From positions 102,001 through 166,000 of the forward strand of contig OY726579.1 of the NCBI GenBank assembly GCA_963383645.1: a DNA stretch of 64,000 nucleotides, written 5' to 3'. Below the pieces are notes generated by a model that was given only the letters and a program-made list of their open reading frames with translations, had not been told where the DNA came from and did not search any database. Position numbers and translations under genes: made by a program. Shown piece by piece: positions 11,401-24,761 of the stretch. The first letter of the stretch is position 1. Each line of letters opens with the position of its first letter. The stretch is from Muscardinus avellanarius (lineage: Eukaryota > Chordata > Mammalia > Rodentia > Gliridae).

Positions 11401-11659
11401 AGGGTCTCACTAAGTTGTAGAGGGCCTCACTAAGTTGCTGAAGCCTGTTTTGAACCCATGATCCTCCTGTCTCAGGCTCCCCTTTTGATTTTTGCCAAGA
11501 CTATAAGATTCCCATGATGGGGCTGAGGTCCTGAATAGACCCCCCCCCCCCCAGCCTCAAAAGCCCCACACACCTGGATTGGTTCTAAACATTTGGCATC
11601 ATACTCCTCTAGAAAACACTGATTTTAAAACAACATAAAAATTAAAATGACCACTTTCT

Positions 11660-11693
<34 letters not shown>

Positions 11694-13498
11694 GGTACTG
11701 GGGGTTGAAACCGGGGCATTCTACCTCAAAGATACACCCCCAGCCCTTTTGTTATTCTTTATTTTGAAACAGATTCTCACTAAGTTGCAAAGGGCCTCAC
11801 TGAGTACTTGAGGCTGGCCTCAAACCTGTGATCCTCCTGTCCCAGCCTCCCAACGACTGGGCCCACAGGTGTGCGACACCACGCTTGGCTTGTCTAGGTA
11901 TTTAATTACATAATTTCTCCCACTTTTTATTAGCTGTTTTGTTGACTGTGAGTAGAAGGCTGAAAGGAGAAGGGGGAGGATGAGAGCTCGGCTGTGCCTG
12001 GGCCCTGTGGTCCAGGTGAGCGTTCAGCCTGAGGGAACTCTCTAGAGCAAGCTGGAGAAGCCAGTCCGGCGACTCCTGCTCTCCACCCATGTCCCTGCAC
12101 AGCCACGGCAGCTGCTGCTGCCGCCGCCAGAGACCGTATGTGAGCCTGCCGGGCTGCAGGAGGCCTGGACCATACGCGGACAGGCCCAACACCGGCAGAC
12201 AGCGTGACGAGAAAGAGCGCAGCATCCCGACGCGGCCCTACTCTGTAGGGGGCAGTCTTGCTTGGCCGATGGCTTAATTAGGACACAGATTAAATCTACT
12301 TGGCCTCACAGCGTATTTCTTTAGGGCTGTATTTACATTGTTATTTTCTGGCTGTATTTCTGGCTCAGCTAGCAAAGCAGTTATCATGAGAACGCCTGGT
12401 CACGTGCAGTCTGGCAGGGTTCTCTCTACACCTCTGACAACGCGACCGTGTTGGGAAACATCAGTAGACAGTGGAAAAGTGCCGAGTCCCCAGCGCATAT
12501 CTTACCGGGGCTAAAGAGAACTATAGCTTTAAGGTATGCGTACTCATAGCCATCTATATCCAGCTTCGCCATGCTGTTGCAGAACTCCTGCAGCTTCCAG
12601 ATGTGCTCCATGACCTGCTTTATCCGGTCGCCGGAAAGTTTATCTAGAAAACATCACAGATCCCCTGAGAAAAACTGGTAAGAACCATAGAGCCTACCTT
12701 AACCTCCAGAGTTGGCTGGGATTACAGGTATAGGTCACCAGGTGGAGCTGTCAATGTTTTTTTATCCTTTGAAAGAGGGCTGCTGGCAGAAATTGGGATG
12801 TTCTGACCAATAGAGTTCGCATCACTTAACGAACTCCGGAGCCTCAGCCCACGGAGGCGGCAGGGCGACCTGGCTGGCAGCGCACGCCACAGCCGGGGTG
12901 ACAGAGGCGGACGCTGTGCCAGGCCTCCTCGGGGCTGGGCCGAGGCACGCCCACCCGCACACAGCCAGGCCTACCTTCCTGGATGCTGTTCTGGAGGTGG
13001 TTGACGATGGCAGCCAGGATGGTGGAGAGACTCATGACCTGGGCGCACTGGGCCAGGCCCAGGGTGAAGAGCTCGTTCCAGCAGGCCCGCACCAGGCTGG
13101 TGTTGCAGTCCTGCCTGGGAACACAGAGAGAAGGCTGAGTGTGGCAGTGAGGCCCCAAATCCCAGCACTCCCCGAACAAGGGGATTTAACAACTGTGTGC
13201 AGCATTGTCTACAACCATTCCCACCCAGAAAATGACCAAGCCTGTGGAGTAGTCTCCCAGTGCTTTTAACGAGTGTCCTGCTGATAATTAGCTATTCTCT
13301 TAGAAAAGATTCTTTAAGCCAGGTGTAGCGGTGCATGCTTGTAATCCCAGGATTTGGGCCCCTGAAACAGGAGGACTGCAGGTTCGAGACCAGCCTCAGC
13401 AACTTAGTGAGGCCCTCAGTAACTTAGTGTGACCCATTTCAAAATTAAAAAATAGAAAGGAATAGGGGTGTAGCTCAGAAGTAGAATGCCCCTGGGTT

Positions 13499-13545
<47 letters not shown>

Positions 13546-16500
13546 TTTTAGACTGAAGGAAGCACTTTTAATAGGGATGGCCAGCCCATCATTCCCCACA
13601 GCGTTCTACTGCCTCAGCCCTCTGCTTGCCTGCCCCAGGAGATGGGTGCCTGCCTCAGGTCCTCTGATTACTCCTGAGAGGCTGCAGAGATGGAAGACAA
13701 GCGCCGAGTGTGGACTCCAAACCCTGCAACCCGAGGGAGGTGGCAGGCACTGCAGGAGCGGGGAGGCCCAGCCAGGGAGACTTAAGCTCTGCTCTCGGGA
13801 CTCTCTACTCAAGACAGCATGGCTGGCACAGTGCAAAACAAGCCATCCTCATTCTCAGAAGCTGCCCGAGGTGCTTCCTCCAGCCGCCTCAGGGGCGGCC
13901 CCGCAGCCGGAAGGCCATGAGACCCAGGTGCTGGGCGGCCTCCCACACACCCCGCCACACGCCTCCTGCTTCATTATGTTCACACCCTAAACAGGACGGA
14001 GGAGGAGCCTGTGAAACCTACGTAAAGCCACCTACCTTCGGTGGCAGCATTATTTTCTGTAGCCTGGGCTCATTCTGTGGAGGAAGTCCCAAATTACTCA
14101 AGTAAAAAACAACACATCCAGGATGGTTGGTGCACTACTTTGTAAGCCCACATTACTAATGCCTGGGTTACTGGCAGGACGCCTGGGCCACACCAGCTAT
14201 GAGGGCAGCAGGTGTAGGCTGCTGTCCTGAGGGTTAACAAGCGCTTGCAGGAGACACTGCCCGTCCGGTTCTCCTGACAACAGACCAGTCCTGGCCCGCC
14301 CCTCTTTTTTTCCTGTAATGTTGGGGACAGAATCCAGAGGTGCTCCTTCTCTAAGCTATACCCCAACCCTACTTATTTATTTTTATCATGAAACTTTATA
14401 TAATCTTTTTTCTCTATTTTGAAACAGGGTCTCAGGAGTTGCGGCAGGCCTAAGTAGCTGAGGCTGTCCGTGAACCTCCCTGTCTCAGCCTCCTGAATGT
14501 GGGGATGATTAGCATGCGCCACCATGCCCGACTCCCTACTTATTATTTATTTTTTGTTGTACTGGGGATTGAACCCAGGGACATGCTGCCTCTGAGCTAC
14601 ACCCCCAGCCTTACTTTCTTACTGTGGAACAGGGTGTCACTAGATTGCTAGGGGCTGTGATAAGTTGCTGAGGCTGGCCTTGAATGAGCAATCGTCTTGC
14701 CTCAGCCTCTGAAGTACTGGGATTACAGGCCCGTGCCACCGTACATGCCCTGCCTTTCATCACGGAGCATGGTGACCACGCCAACTACTACTGAGGGCCA
14801 TGCCATACACCACCCAACCTCTCCGCATCACACCGCCTTAAGACCTCCCTCCATGCCAGCACCGCGCCAAGAACTTCACAGACCTTGGAGCTGGCAAGGA
14901 CTCTGCTGAGGAAACGAGGGTCAAAGAAGTGGGGTGCCGAGCACAAGGCTTCCTACAGCCCCACACCCAGCTCCATCTGCAGGGAAGGGGCTGCAGAGAG
15001 GACGCCCAGGCGGTGCTCCTGCTCACGACAGCAGGCACCGAGCTGAGGAAGCGTGATGACATGCTGTGTGGGGCAGTCATCTGCCACCGGCCCAGCAACA
15101 GCCCTTGCACGAGTCCTCGGCACCTGGGCTCCAGAGGTCTGGGCGCCGCGGCACTGCCTGCCATGGTCCCTCGCTACTGGCCCACTGGCCATAGTTTACG
15201 GGAAACTCAGGATGAGTGGACGAGGCCATAGGAAGAGTTACCCGAGCCAGAGCTCTCTCAGGCCTTCACCCAGGCGCACGCAGATGGAAGCCACTTACCC
15301 CAGCGCCTGGAAGGCTGGGATAGACCGAGCCCAGTGCATGGAGAGGAAGAGCAGGCGGGAGGCCGACTCGCAGATGTAGTGCACGTTGAGGTACTCTGGC
15401 ATCGGGCTGGGCATCGTCAGCTGGAAGAGGCAGCGCATGACATGGGAGGTGAAGAGGGGCCGGGACGGCTGTCAACGTGTGTCCCTGCCTCATTCCAACA
15501 AGGCTGGCCACCAGAGGCACTGTCTGATTTTGAAGTGCCTGATTGGAGAACCTTTTGTGCAGCAAGTCTGGGCAGCAAGTGCCTGCATCAGCTCCCACGT
15601 TTTCTTTTTTAGGGACTGGAGATGGACCCCAGGGCAATTATCTCTGAGCCACACACCCCAGCCCTCTTTTATTTTTTATTTTGAAACAGGGCCTCACTTA
15701 GTTTTAGAGGGCCTCATAAGTAGCCGAGACTGGCCATGAACCTGCGATCCTCCTGCCTCAGCCTCCCAAGTACCGATGGTAAGACAAGCATGCACCACCA
15801 CGCCCGGCTCGCCCATGTTTCTTGCTTGGTGAAGCAGGACCTGATGGTCCCTGGAATGTGAGCTGTGGCCTGGAAACTTCCCAGCTCAGCCTGGCTCATT
15901 CAGTTCAACTGCTATTTGTTTACTCTACTTTGCACTATAGGTTAAAGCCCAATTTGAATCAGCACAGGGGTCCATCCCATGGGCTAGCTGGCATTTTTTA
16001 GGCGGCCTCAACCTAGTGGAGGGCCTCAGCAAAAGGCCTCCTGCTGTGAGGAAGACACCTCGCTAGCAGAATGGTAGCCTGGCTCCAGGAGCGCCATGCC
16101 CTTGAAGCTGGAGTGGCACTGGGGCAGCTACGAGCAGGGGCCAACCTTCCTAAGTGACAAGAGGCGGGAATGAGAAAACATTCTGGACACCTAGAGAATA
16201 AAGCGGTGAAGGAGAGTGGGGACCTGTGAGGCCCCAACCACATGCCTCACGAGCGGCGGAGATCTACTTCCTGTGTGCAGGACAGACATGGGACCAGCGG
16301 CAGCGGCCTGCCTCCTGAAGACTAAACAGGGCTTCTACTACAGAGAGGAGATGAATGTGTCCGGGGCCTGCACTGGAGCCTGCTGCCATGGGAAGGCAAA
16401 GGCCCAGCGGTCAGCCTTCACCCTCACCAGACAGCACCACACTCAGTTGAGGGTTACCTTCAGAACCAAGCAGCACCGTGAGCAAGAGACGAGGGGCAAC

Positions 16501-19500
16501 ACTTCACAGTGGTAGCACGTTCTGGAATTCAAGGTCCTGCCTGAAGCCTTGATGACAAACCCCACTGTGAGCACATGAGCTCAGGGCCCAGCAGCTTTGG
16601 ACGGATTCTCTCCCCCACACCCCCGCGGGGCCGGATGGCACGGTGGGCGAGCGCTCACCTTAAACGTGACATGTGTGTCTGAGAGGAGGGGGCCTTCGAC
16701 CTCAATGATGGGCGTTGACTGGTCTCTGCTGATGACGTGGATGCTCCCTCCTCCGCTGGTGTCCATGCCGTCTACCAGGCTTGGAGGCGAGGAGCTATCT
16801 GTGGTGTTAAGTGCTTTAGCTAAGGTATCAAATGCCCTGGGAGCAAACACAAAGCAAGAAAGTGTGTGAGCCTGCAGCTCCTAGGGTACCGGAGCTGTGG
16901 CTGAGCTATCGTTGGGAAAGCAGGCATCCAGGGAAAGACAGCTCAATCCACCTGCTGAGGGCCTGGCTGACGCTGTTAGTTATCACCTTAGGCAATGAGC
17001 TATATGTTTTACGTCTATTTTCACATAGAATTTTTATTTTTAAGCCACCTTCTACAGGTAGAAGCTCCCCATTTTAACGTGTGAATGCTGAGGCCCACAG
17101 ACATCAATTTTCCAAGGCCACAGGTGGTAGAACCAGTTCTACCTAACGCAAAGCTCAGCCTCTTCTGGACGCAGACCTTCAACTTGCTGTCAGGTAGTAA
17201 GTGAGCAGAGACCAGAGCTGTCCCGTGGTCCCAGCTCCACACCTGGCTGCCTGTCACCCAAGACCCGCTCAGCAGCCAGTGAGCGCTGCGCAGGACCATC
17301 CTGTGCTCTCCATCAGTTAATGCGCAGCTCTCTGCCGTCTAATACACACCCAGCCTGCGCTCTCCATCAGCTAATACATACCTACCTACCTACTTGGGGA
17401 AAATGTTCATGGGAAAAATGGGCTAGAACAGATGTAGAGAGGGGCTGAGTTATTACTACGCAGGTGCAGCAAAAATGATCATGGAAAGGCTGCCACTGCC
17501 TGCAATGACTTACCTCGTTCCCTTTTTCACTGGAAGAAAAGCAAGTTAAAGTCTGAAAGAAGGCAGAAGCACAGGGTCATGTAGCCCTTAACTAAGCATA
17601 GGATGAGCACACGTAAGCAGGGGCCCGCGCCGCGGCCCGTACCGAGTGATCTCACTCGCAGACTGGTCCTCTGGCTGGATTTCGGAAGCGTCGCCATTGT
17701 TCAAGGATTCACTTAGGTTGGCAAGGGAGGTCACTACATTTGCCAGTGTGCCCAGGGCTCCCTGGCTTGTTTCAGCCTGTGAGACAAAAAAACTGTCACG
17801 TTAAAAACAAAAACACACATGCAAGTGACTCTGAGCCCAGTAGAGGTGTGATCTGCTTCAAAAACACCTGCTGGGTGTGAGCACCGAGCAGCACAGGGAC
17901 CTCTTTGGGGTGAAGAGTCAGTTTCTGGCCCTTGGTGATGGTAGTGGCCACATAAGTGTACCACCTACGACACAGTGACACGGTGGTGATGTCAACAACA
18001 ACGGGTTGGCTGGGCTTCACTGACCAGACTACTGTGCCTCCAAAGACTTATTGAGAAAGTTGTAAAAAGACAACTGGAGACAGGCACAGTGTCTACGAGC
18101 CCAGGACCTGGGAGGTGAGATAGAACTGCAGCTGTGAGGCCAGCCTGGGCAACTCAGCAAGACCCTTCTTCAAAATAAAGAATAAAAAATAGGGCTGAGG
18201 GTGGAGCTCGGAGGTAGAGTGCCCTGGATTCCATCCGCAGGACCAAGGCTGGGAGAGGAGCAGGGAAGACAACCCACAAAACTAAACAGACAGTGCACAG
18301 AATGGGAGAAAATATTTGCAAGGTCACATACACAATGATGGTTTAGTGGCTAGAATATCCAAAGAATTCTTAATGCTGAACAATAAACAGACAACTAGAT
18401 TTAAAATTTCACAAAGGGCCAGGCATTGTGGCGCATCTTGTAATTCCCGTGCTTGGGAGGCAGAGACAGGAGGATTGCTCAGGTCCGAAGCCAGCCGTGG
18501 TGGCTTAAGAGACCCTGTTTCCAAATAAAAAGTATAAAATAGGTCTGGGAGTGTAGCCTGGCGGTAGAAGGGTTTCCAGGAACCCCACTACCACCAAAAT
18601 AAATAAGTAAGTAAGTAAATAAATAAATAAATAAATAATTTTAAAAATTCACAAAGGATATGAAAAATAATACCCCAAAGAAGATATACAAATGGCCAAT
18701 AAGCACATACCAAGACGCTCACATCACTGGAGATGAAAATCCCACTGAGACACCACTTCCGACCGTTAGGACGGCTACAATCCGAAAGACAGTAACAAGA
18801 GGAATTGGAGCCGCATCCACGGCAGGTGAGACTGCAATCTAGCAAGGTCGCTTTGAAAACGAGGCTGGAGTTCCTAATCGTGACCAGCAGTTAAAGTAGA
18901 AACAAGCCAAAGGCCCATCAATTTAGGGATGGAGAAATACAATGTGCTATAAACGTACAGTGGCACAGTTTTGGCCACAATAGGGAATGAACTTCTGGTG
19001 TAAGATACAACCTGGATGAACCGTGAAGATATTATGCCACGTGAAAGGAGCCAGGTGTGAAAGACCATATACCACAGAATTCCCTTTATACAAAATGTAT
19101 AGAACTTGAGTCAGCAAGCAGATTAGTGGCTAGCAGAGTTTTGGAAGAAAGGGGGAATAACTACTGAATGGTGTTCATGGTTTGTTTTAGGGTGATGAAG
19201 AATATTCTAGAATCAGTGGTGATAGTTGCAAAACCATGTAAATATACTAAAAACCATTAAATTATAAACTAAAAGGATATGGTATGAGAATTATATTTCA
19301 ATTTTAAAAAGCCAGACATAAATAATCCAAGATGGGTATACACAGATGTCTGTGTCTTGATTATAAAAGTGAACAACTAAAATCACAAAAGCTGGCATAG
19401 TAGCGTCCACTTGTAATCCCAGTACTTGGGAGGCTGACACAGTAAGAGCACAGGTTTCCAGCCAGCTGCAGCTACTCAGTGAGGCCTTCTGCAGCTGAGT

Positions 19501-22500
19501 GACAGCCAGTTTCAAAATAAAGGATAAGAAGGATTTCCAAGATGGCGACGGAGAGACGCAGTGTCCCTCACTAGCTGAAGCAAACTAAGTTCAACTACTG
19601 AGACAGAAGTGTCTTAATAGAGAAAAAATTAAACGTACGATCCAAAACAGACTTGGAGAGTACGGGAGAAAAAATCCAGCAACTGAACTGCAAGATTCAC
19701 CACAACACACAAAGAAAGCAGATAGTGAGCTGAAGACTCGGCGGCTGGCGGAGTGCAGGCGCAGGCGCAGTGGCCTCAGGGCCGCTGGCCCAAATGGGAC
19801 TTTTGGGTCTTTAACATTCCCAGAGAAGCTCCAAAACCTGAAAGTGACCAGAGAGTTCCAATACCTGAAGTTGCTAGCGAACTGGAGCTCCTGAGCGGCA
19901 CTCAACAAAGGCGGCCCCGCAGACACACCCGGAGAGCGGCAGGGACCGGGAAGTGGACCTGCTCACCGCGGGAGCGAAAAGTCAGCAGGATACGGGAGAG
20001 CTGCCAGAGCTTCAGAGCCGCAGATTGGACTGCCGGTGTGAATTCCGAGGAGCCACGGACCCGGCAAGCACACAGTGAGTACGATATATGTGAGTGCCAG
20101 TGTGCGCAAAGTGGGCCAATTCAACTCCAGGACCAAAGACTTAAGGCGCGATACCTGCACGGGGCCACAAGGGGACACTCCAAGCAAATACAAGATTCAC
20201 CATATATCAGCAACATAGTAGGACTGTTATCTCTTTTATTATTATTATTATTTTTTTTTTTTTACTATTTTTCTATCCTTTTATATTTTATTTTCTACTA
20301 TTGAGGTTTGGTATTGTTTTACTTTTTGGGTCTTTGGGTTTGTTTTGGTTTTTGGTTTTCTGGAAGGATAAGTTTTTTTTCTGGGGGGATAAGTCTTTTC
20401 TAAAGTCCTAATACAAAGACTGGGCTAAAAATAATACCCACTAACGATGGGAAGACAGCAGAAAAGCAGACCTGAGAACTCTGAAAATATGAGAACTAGG
20501 AATAATGGAGAAATGGCAGAAATCACGAATACTGACCTACACGAAATGCAGGAAGGGGAATTCCGAATCTTGATCTACAATATGATGAAAGGATTTAAAA
20601 CAAGTTTAGAGGAGATGAGAGATGAGTTAGAAACACTAAAAAAGAATCAGAAAGAGGCTTGGAATGAAATGAAAGAGTCAATAAATGAAATGAAGTCAGC
20701 AATAGAAAGAAATTCTGGAAGATTAGAGGAAATGGAAAGTAGAATATCACTGTTAAAAGACAGTTCACCCAACACCAAAAACACAGTCAATAGTATGCAG
20801 AAGTCATTACAGCAATAAAACCTAAACATACAGCAAATTTGGGACAACATGAAACGCCCTAACTTACAGATAAAAGGCATTGAAGAAGGGATAGAGGTAC
20901 AGACCAGGGGCATCCGTAATCTCTTCACAGAAATAATTTTGGAGAACTTCCCAAACATGAAACGAGAGATAGATCTTCATGTTCAAGAGACATACAGAAC
21001 ACCATTAAGACAAGATCAGAGAAGAACCTCCTCGCACAACCTAATAGTCAAAATGACTAACAGAGAGGCCAAGGAAAAGATCTTAACAGCATTGAGAACA
21101 AAAGGTCGGGTGACATACAGAGGCAAAACAATAAGAATCACCCCAGACTATACAACCCAGGTCATGAATGCCAGGAGAGACTGGTACAACGTGATCCAGA
21201 CCTTGGAAGAAAATAACTTCCAACCGAAACTGCTCTATCCAGCAAAACTACTATTCAAAGTCGACGGCAAAATAAAAGTGTTTCAAGATAATCAAAATCT
21301 CAAAAAATTTATGAATTCAAAGCCAAACTAGAGAAAATACTTAAAGAAATAAACCATAAAGAAGAAAGAAGCAGCAGACTTCAGAACCAGAGAAGAGAGG
21401 AAAGTGATCAGAGGGGCTTCTAAGTAAGAAAAAAGAAAAAGCTACCAAACAGATGACAGAATACAAAATGACAGAAAACAAAAATCATATTTCAATAATA
21501 ACTCTTAACGTCAGAGGACTTAACTCACCAATCAAAAGACATAGATTGGCAATGTGGATCAAAAAACATAACCCAAATATATGCTGTTTGCAAGAAACTC
21601 ACCTAACAGCCAAAGACACTCACAGACTGAAAGTGAAAGGATGGAAAAAGATATACCATGCTACTGGAGAACAAAAAAGGGCAGGGGTAGCAATCCTGAT
21701 ATCCAACAAAACAGACTTTAAACTAAGACACATCAGAAGAGACAAATCAGGGCACTTCCTTTTATTAAAAGGAACAATACACCAAGATGATATAATGATA
21801 GTAAACGTTTATGCTCCAAATGTGAATGCAACCACGTTTGTAGAACAAACCCTTCAGGACATCAGATCTCAAACAGACCCAAATACAATAATTCTGGGAG
21901 ACTTCAATATGCCTCTCACACCACTGGATCGATCTTCAAGGCAAAAGTTGAGTAAAGACTCTTTAGAACTAAAGAAAACTATAAACCAAATGGACCTAAC
22001 AGACATATACAGAACATTTCATCCAGAAACTACAGAATACACATTCTTCTCATCAGCCCATGGAACCTTCTCCAAAATAGATCACATCCTGGTACACAAA
22101 GAAAGCACCAGAAAATTCAAAAGTTGTAATATAATTCCTTGCATCTTTTCAGACCATAATGGAATTAAAGTAGAAATCAACAACAGGAAACTCAAAAGAA
22201 ACTATGCAAATACGTGGAGACTGAATGATACACTATTGAATGATGAATGGGTAAGAGCAGAAATTAGGGAAGAAGTAAAGAAATTTTTGGAAATAAATGA
22301 AAACAGAGACACAACTTACCAAAATCTCTGGGACACTATGAAGGCAGTATTAAGAGGAAAGTTTATTGCATTGAATGCCCACATAAGAAGGACTCAGAAT
22401 CACCAACTTCAGACCCTATTGGCACAACTCAAGGATCTAGAAAGACTGCAACAGTCCAACCTCAAAGCCAGCAGACGACAGGAAATTAAAATTCGAGCAG

Positions 22501-24730
22501 AAATAAATGAAATAGAGAACAAAAAAACAATTCAAAGAATCAACAAAACAAAAAGCTGGGTCTTTGAAAAGGTTAATAGAATTGATAAACCCCTGGCCAA
22601 CCTAACCAAAAGAAAAAGAGAATCAATGCAAATTACTAAAATCAGAAATGAAAAAGGAGACATCACCACAGAGAGTGAAGAAATTCAAAGGATTATCAGA
22701 AACTAAAAATTTATACTCCACTAGACAAGAAAACATGGAAGAAATTGATAGATTACTAAACACAGTTAACCTACCTAAACTGAACCAAGAGGACATAGCA
22801 AGCCTAAACCAACCAATAGCAAACAATGAAATAGAAATGGCAATAAAAATTCTTCCATCAAAGAAAAGCCCAGGCCCAGATGGGTTTCCAGCTGAATTCT
22901 ACAAAGCCTTCAGTAAAGAACTAATACCAATACTTCATAACTTATTCCAGGAAATTAAAAGAGATGGAACTCTCCCAAATTCCTTCTACGAGGCCAGTAT
23001 CACATTAATCCCCAAACCAAATAAAGATACCTCAAGAAAGGAAAACTATAGACCAATATCTTTAATGAACATAGATGCAAAAATTCTAAACAAAATACTA
23101 GCCATATGCATTCAAAACCATATCAAGAGAATAATACACCATGACCAAGTTGGTTTCATCCCGGAAAAACAAGGCTGGTTCAACATACGCAAATCAATAC
23201 ATGTCATCCACCACATAAATAGAATCAAGAATAAAAACCACATTATCATAGCAATAGATGCTGAAAAAGCCTTCGACAAAATCCAACACCCATTCATGTT
23301 AAAAACACTACAGAAAATTGGAATAAAAGGAACATACCTCAACATCATTAAGGCAAAATACAACAAAACCAAAGCCAACATTATACTGAATGGAGAAAAA
23401 ATGCAAGAATTTCCCCTAAAATTGAGAACAAAACAAGGATGTCCACTATCACCACTCCTCTTCAATATAGTCCTTGAGACTCTTGCCACAGCAATCAGAC
23501 AAGAGAAGGAAATCAAAGGAATTTAAATAGGAAGAGAGGAATTAAAATTATCCTTATTTGCAGATGGCATGATCCTTTGCCTAGAAGACCCTAAGAACTC
23601 AACCAAAATACTTCTGGAGTTAATTAACAAATTCAGCAAAGTTGCAGGATACAAAATCAACCTAAAGAAATCAGAGGCTTTTCTTTATACCAACAATGAA
23701 TCCACAATGAAAGAAATAAAACAATCAATTCCATTCACTATAACCTCAAAACCAATAAAATACCTAGGAATAAACCTAACCCAAGATGTAAAAGACCTCT
23801 ACAACAAAAACTATAAAACATTAAAGAAAGAAATTGAAGACCTTGGAAGATGGAAAGACCTCCCATGCTCGTGGATAGGCAGAATAAATATCATCAAAAT
23901 GGCCATTCTGACAAAAATGATTTATAGATTCAATGCAATTCCCATTAAAATACCAACTACATCCTTTACAGACCTAGAAAAAGCAATCATGAACTTTACA
24001 TAGAGAAAGAAAAGACCCAGAGTAGCCAAAGCAATTCTCAGCAACAAGAATCACGCAGGAGGCATCACAATCCCAGACTTCAAACTATACTATAGATCAA
24101 TAGTAGTAAAAACAGCATGGTACTGGCACAATAACAGGTACACTGACCAGTGGAACAGAATAGAAGATACAGAAACAAATCCACACACCTACAGTCAATT
24201 AATTTTTGACAAAGGGACCAAACTCATACGCTGGAGAAAAAACAGCCTTTTCAACAAATGGTGCTGGGAGAACTGGCTATCTATTTGTAGAAAGATGGAA
24301 CTAAACCCCTATATCTCACCATGCACAGGAATCAACTCAAGATGGATCAAAGACTTAGAAATCAGACCAGAGACTGAAGTTATTAGAGGAGAACATAGGC
24401 TCATCACTACAACATATAGGCACAGGCAGTAACTTTCTCAACAAAACCTCCAAAGCTCAGGAAATTAAAGCAAGAATCAACAAGTGGGATAGCATCAAAC
24501 TAAAAAGTTTCTTCTCATCGAAGGAAGCCATCAAGAACCTAAAGAGAGCCGGGCGTGGTGGCGCACGCTTGTAATCCCCGCGCTTGGGAGGCGGAGACAG
24601 GAGGATCGCGCAGGTTCGAAGCCAGCCGCGCGCGCTGGCTTAGGAGACCCTGTTTCCAAAATGAAAATGTAAAAATAGGTCTGGGAGTGTAGCCCGGAGG
24701 TAGAAGGGCTTCCAGGAACCCCAGTACCAC

Positions 24731-24761
<31 letters not shown>

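Larger units (their letters stand above)
10749..12505 (-). other. NR2C2: NR2C2 intron 12
   Basis: 1.76 kb, with four antisense-oriented SINEs at 10.8-11.9 kb. The rest (11.9-12.5 kb) shows nothing recognisable. Confidence 0.85.
13115..15298 (-). other. NR2C2: NR2C2 intron 10
   Basis: 2.2 kb. SINEs at 13.3, 14.3 and 14.5 kb and a CA tract; unique sequence between them (13.55-14.3 and 14.75-15.3 kb) shows only chance frames. Confidence 0.85.

Noticed and set aside
12715..12745. SINE fragment in NR2C2 intron 11
   Set aside because: Only about 30 bases (GGGATTACAGGTATAGG) resemble a SINE; too short to list with confidence.
22648..23526. A 292-codon reverse-transcriptase frame as a gene of its own
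   Set aside because: It is the middle piece of the broken L1 ORF2, in frame with the pieces after it.
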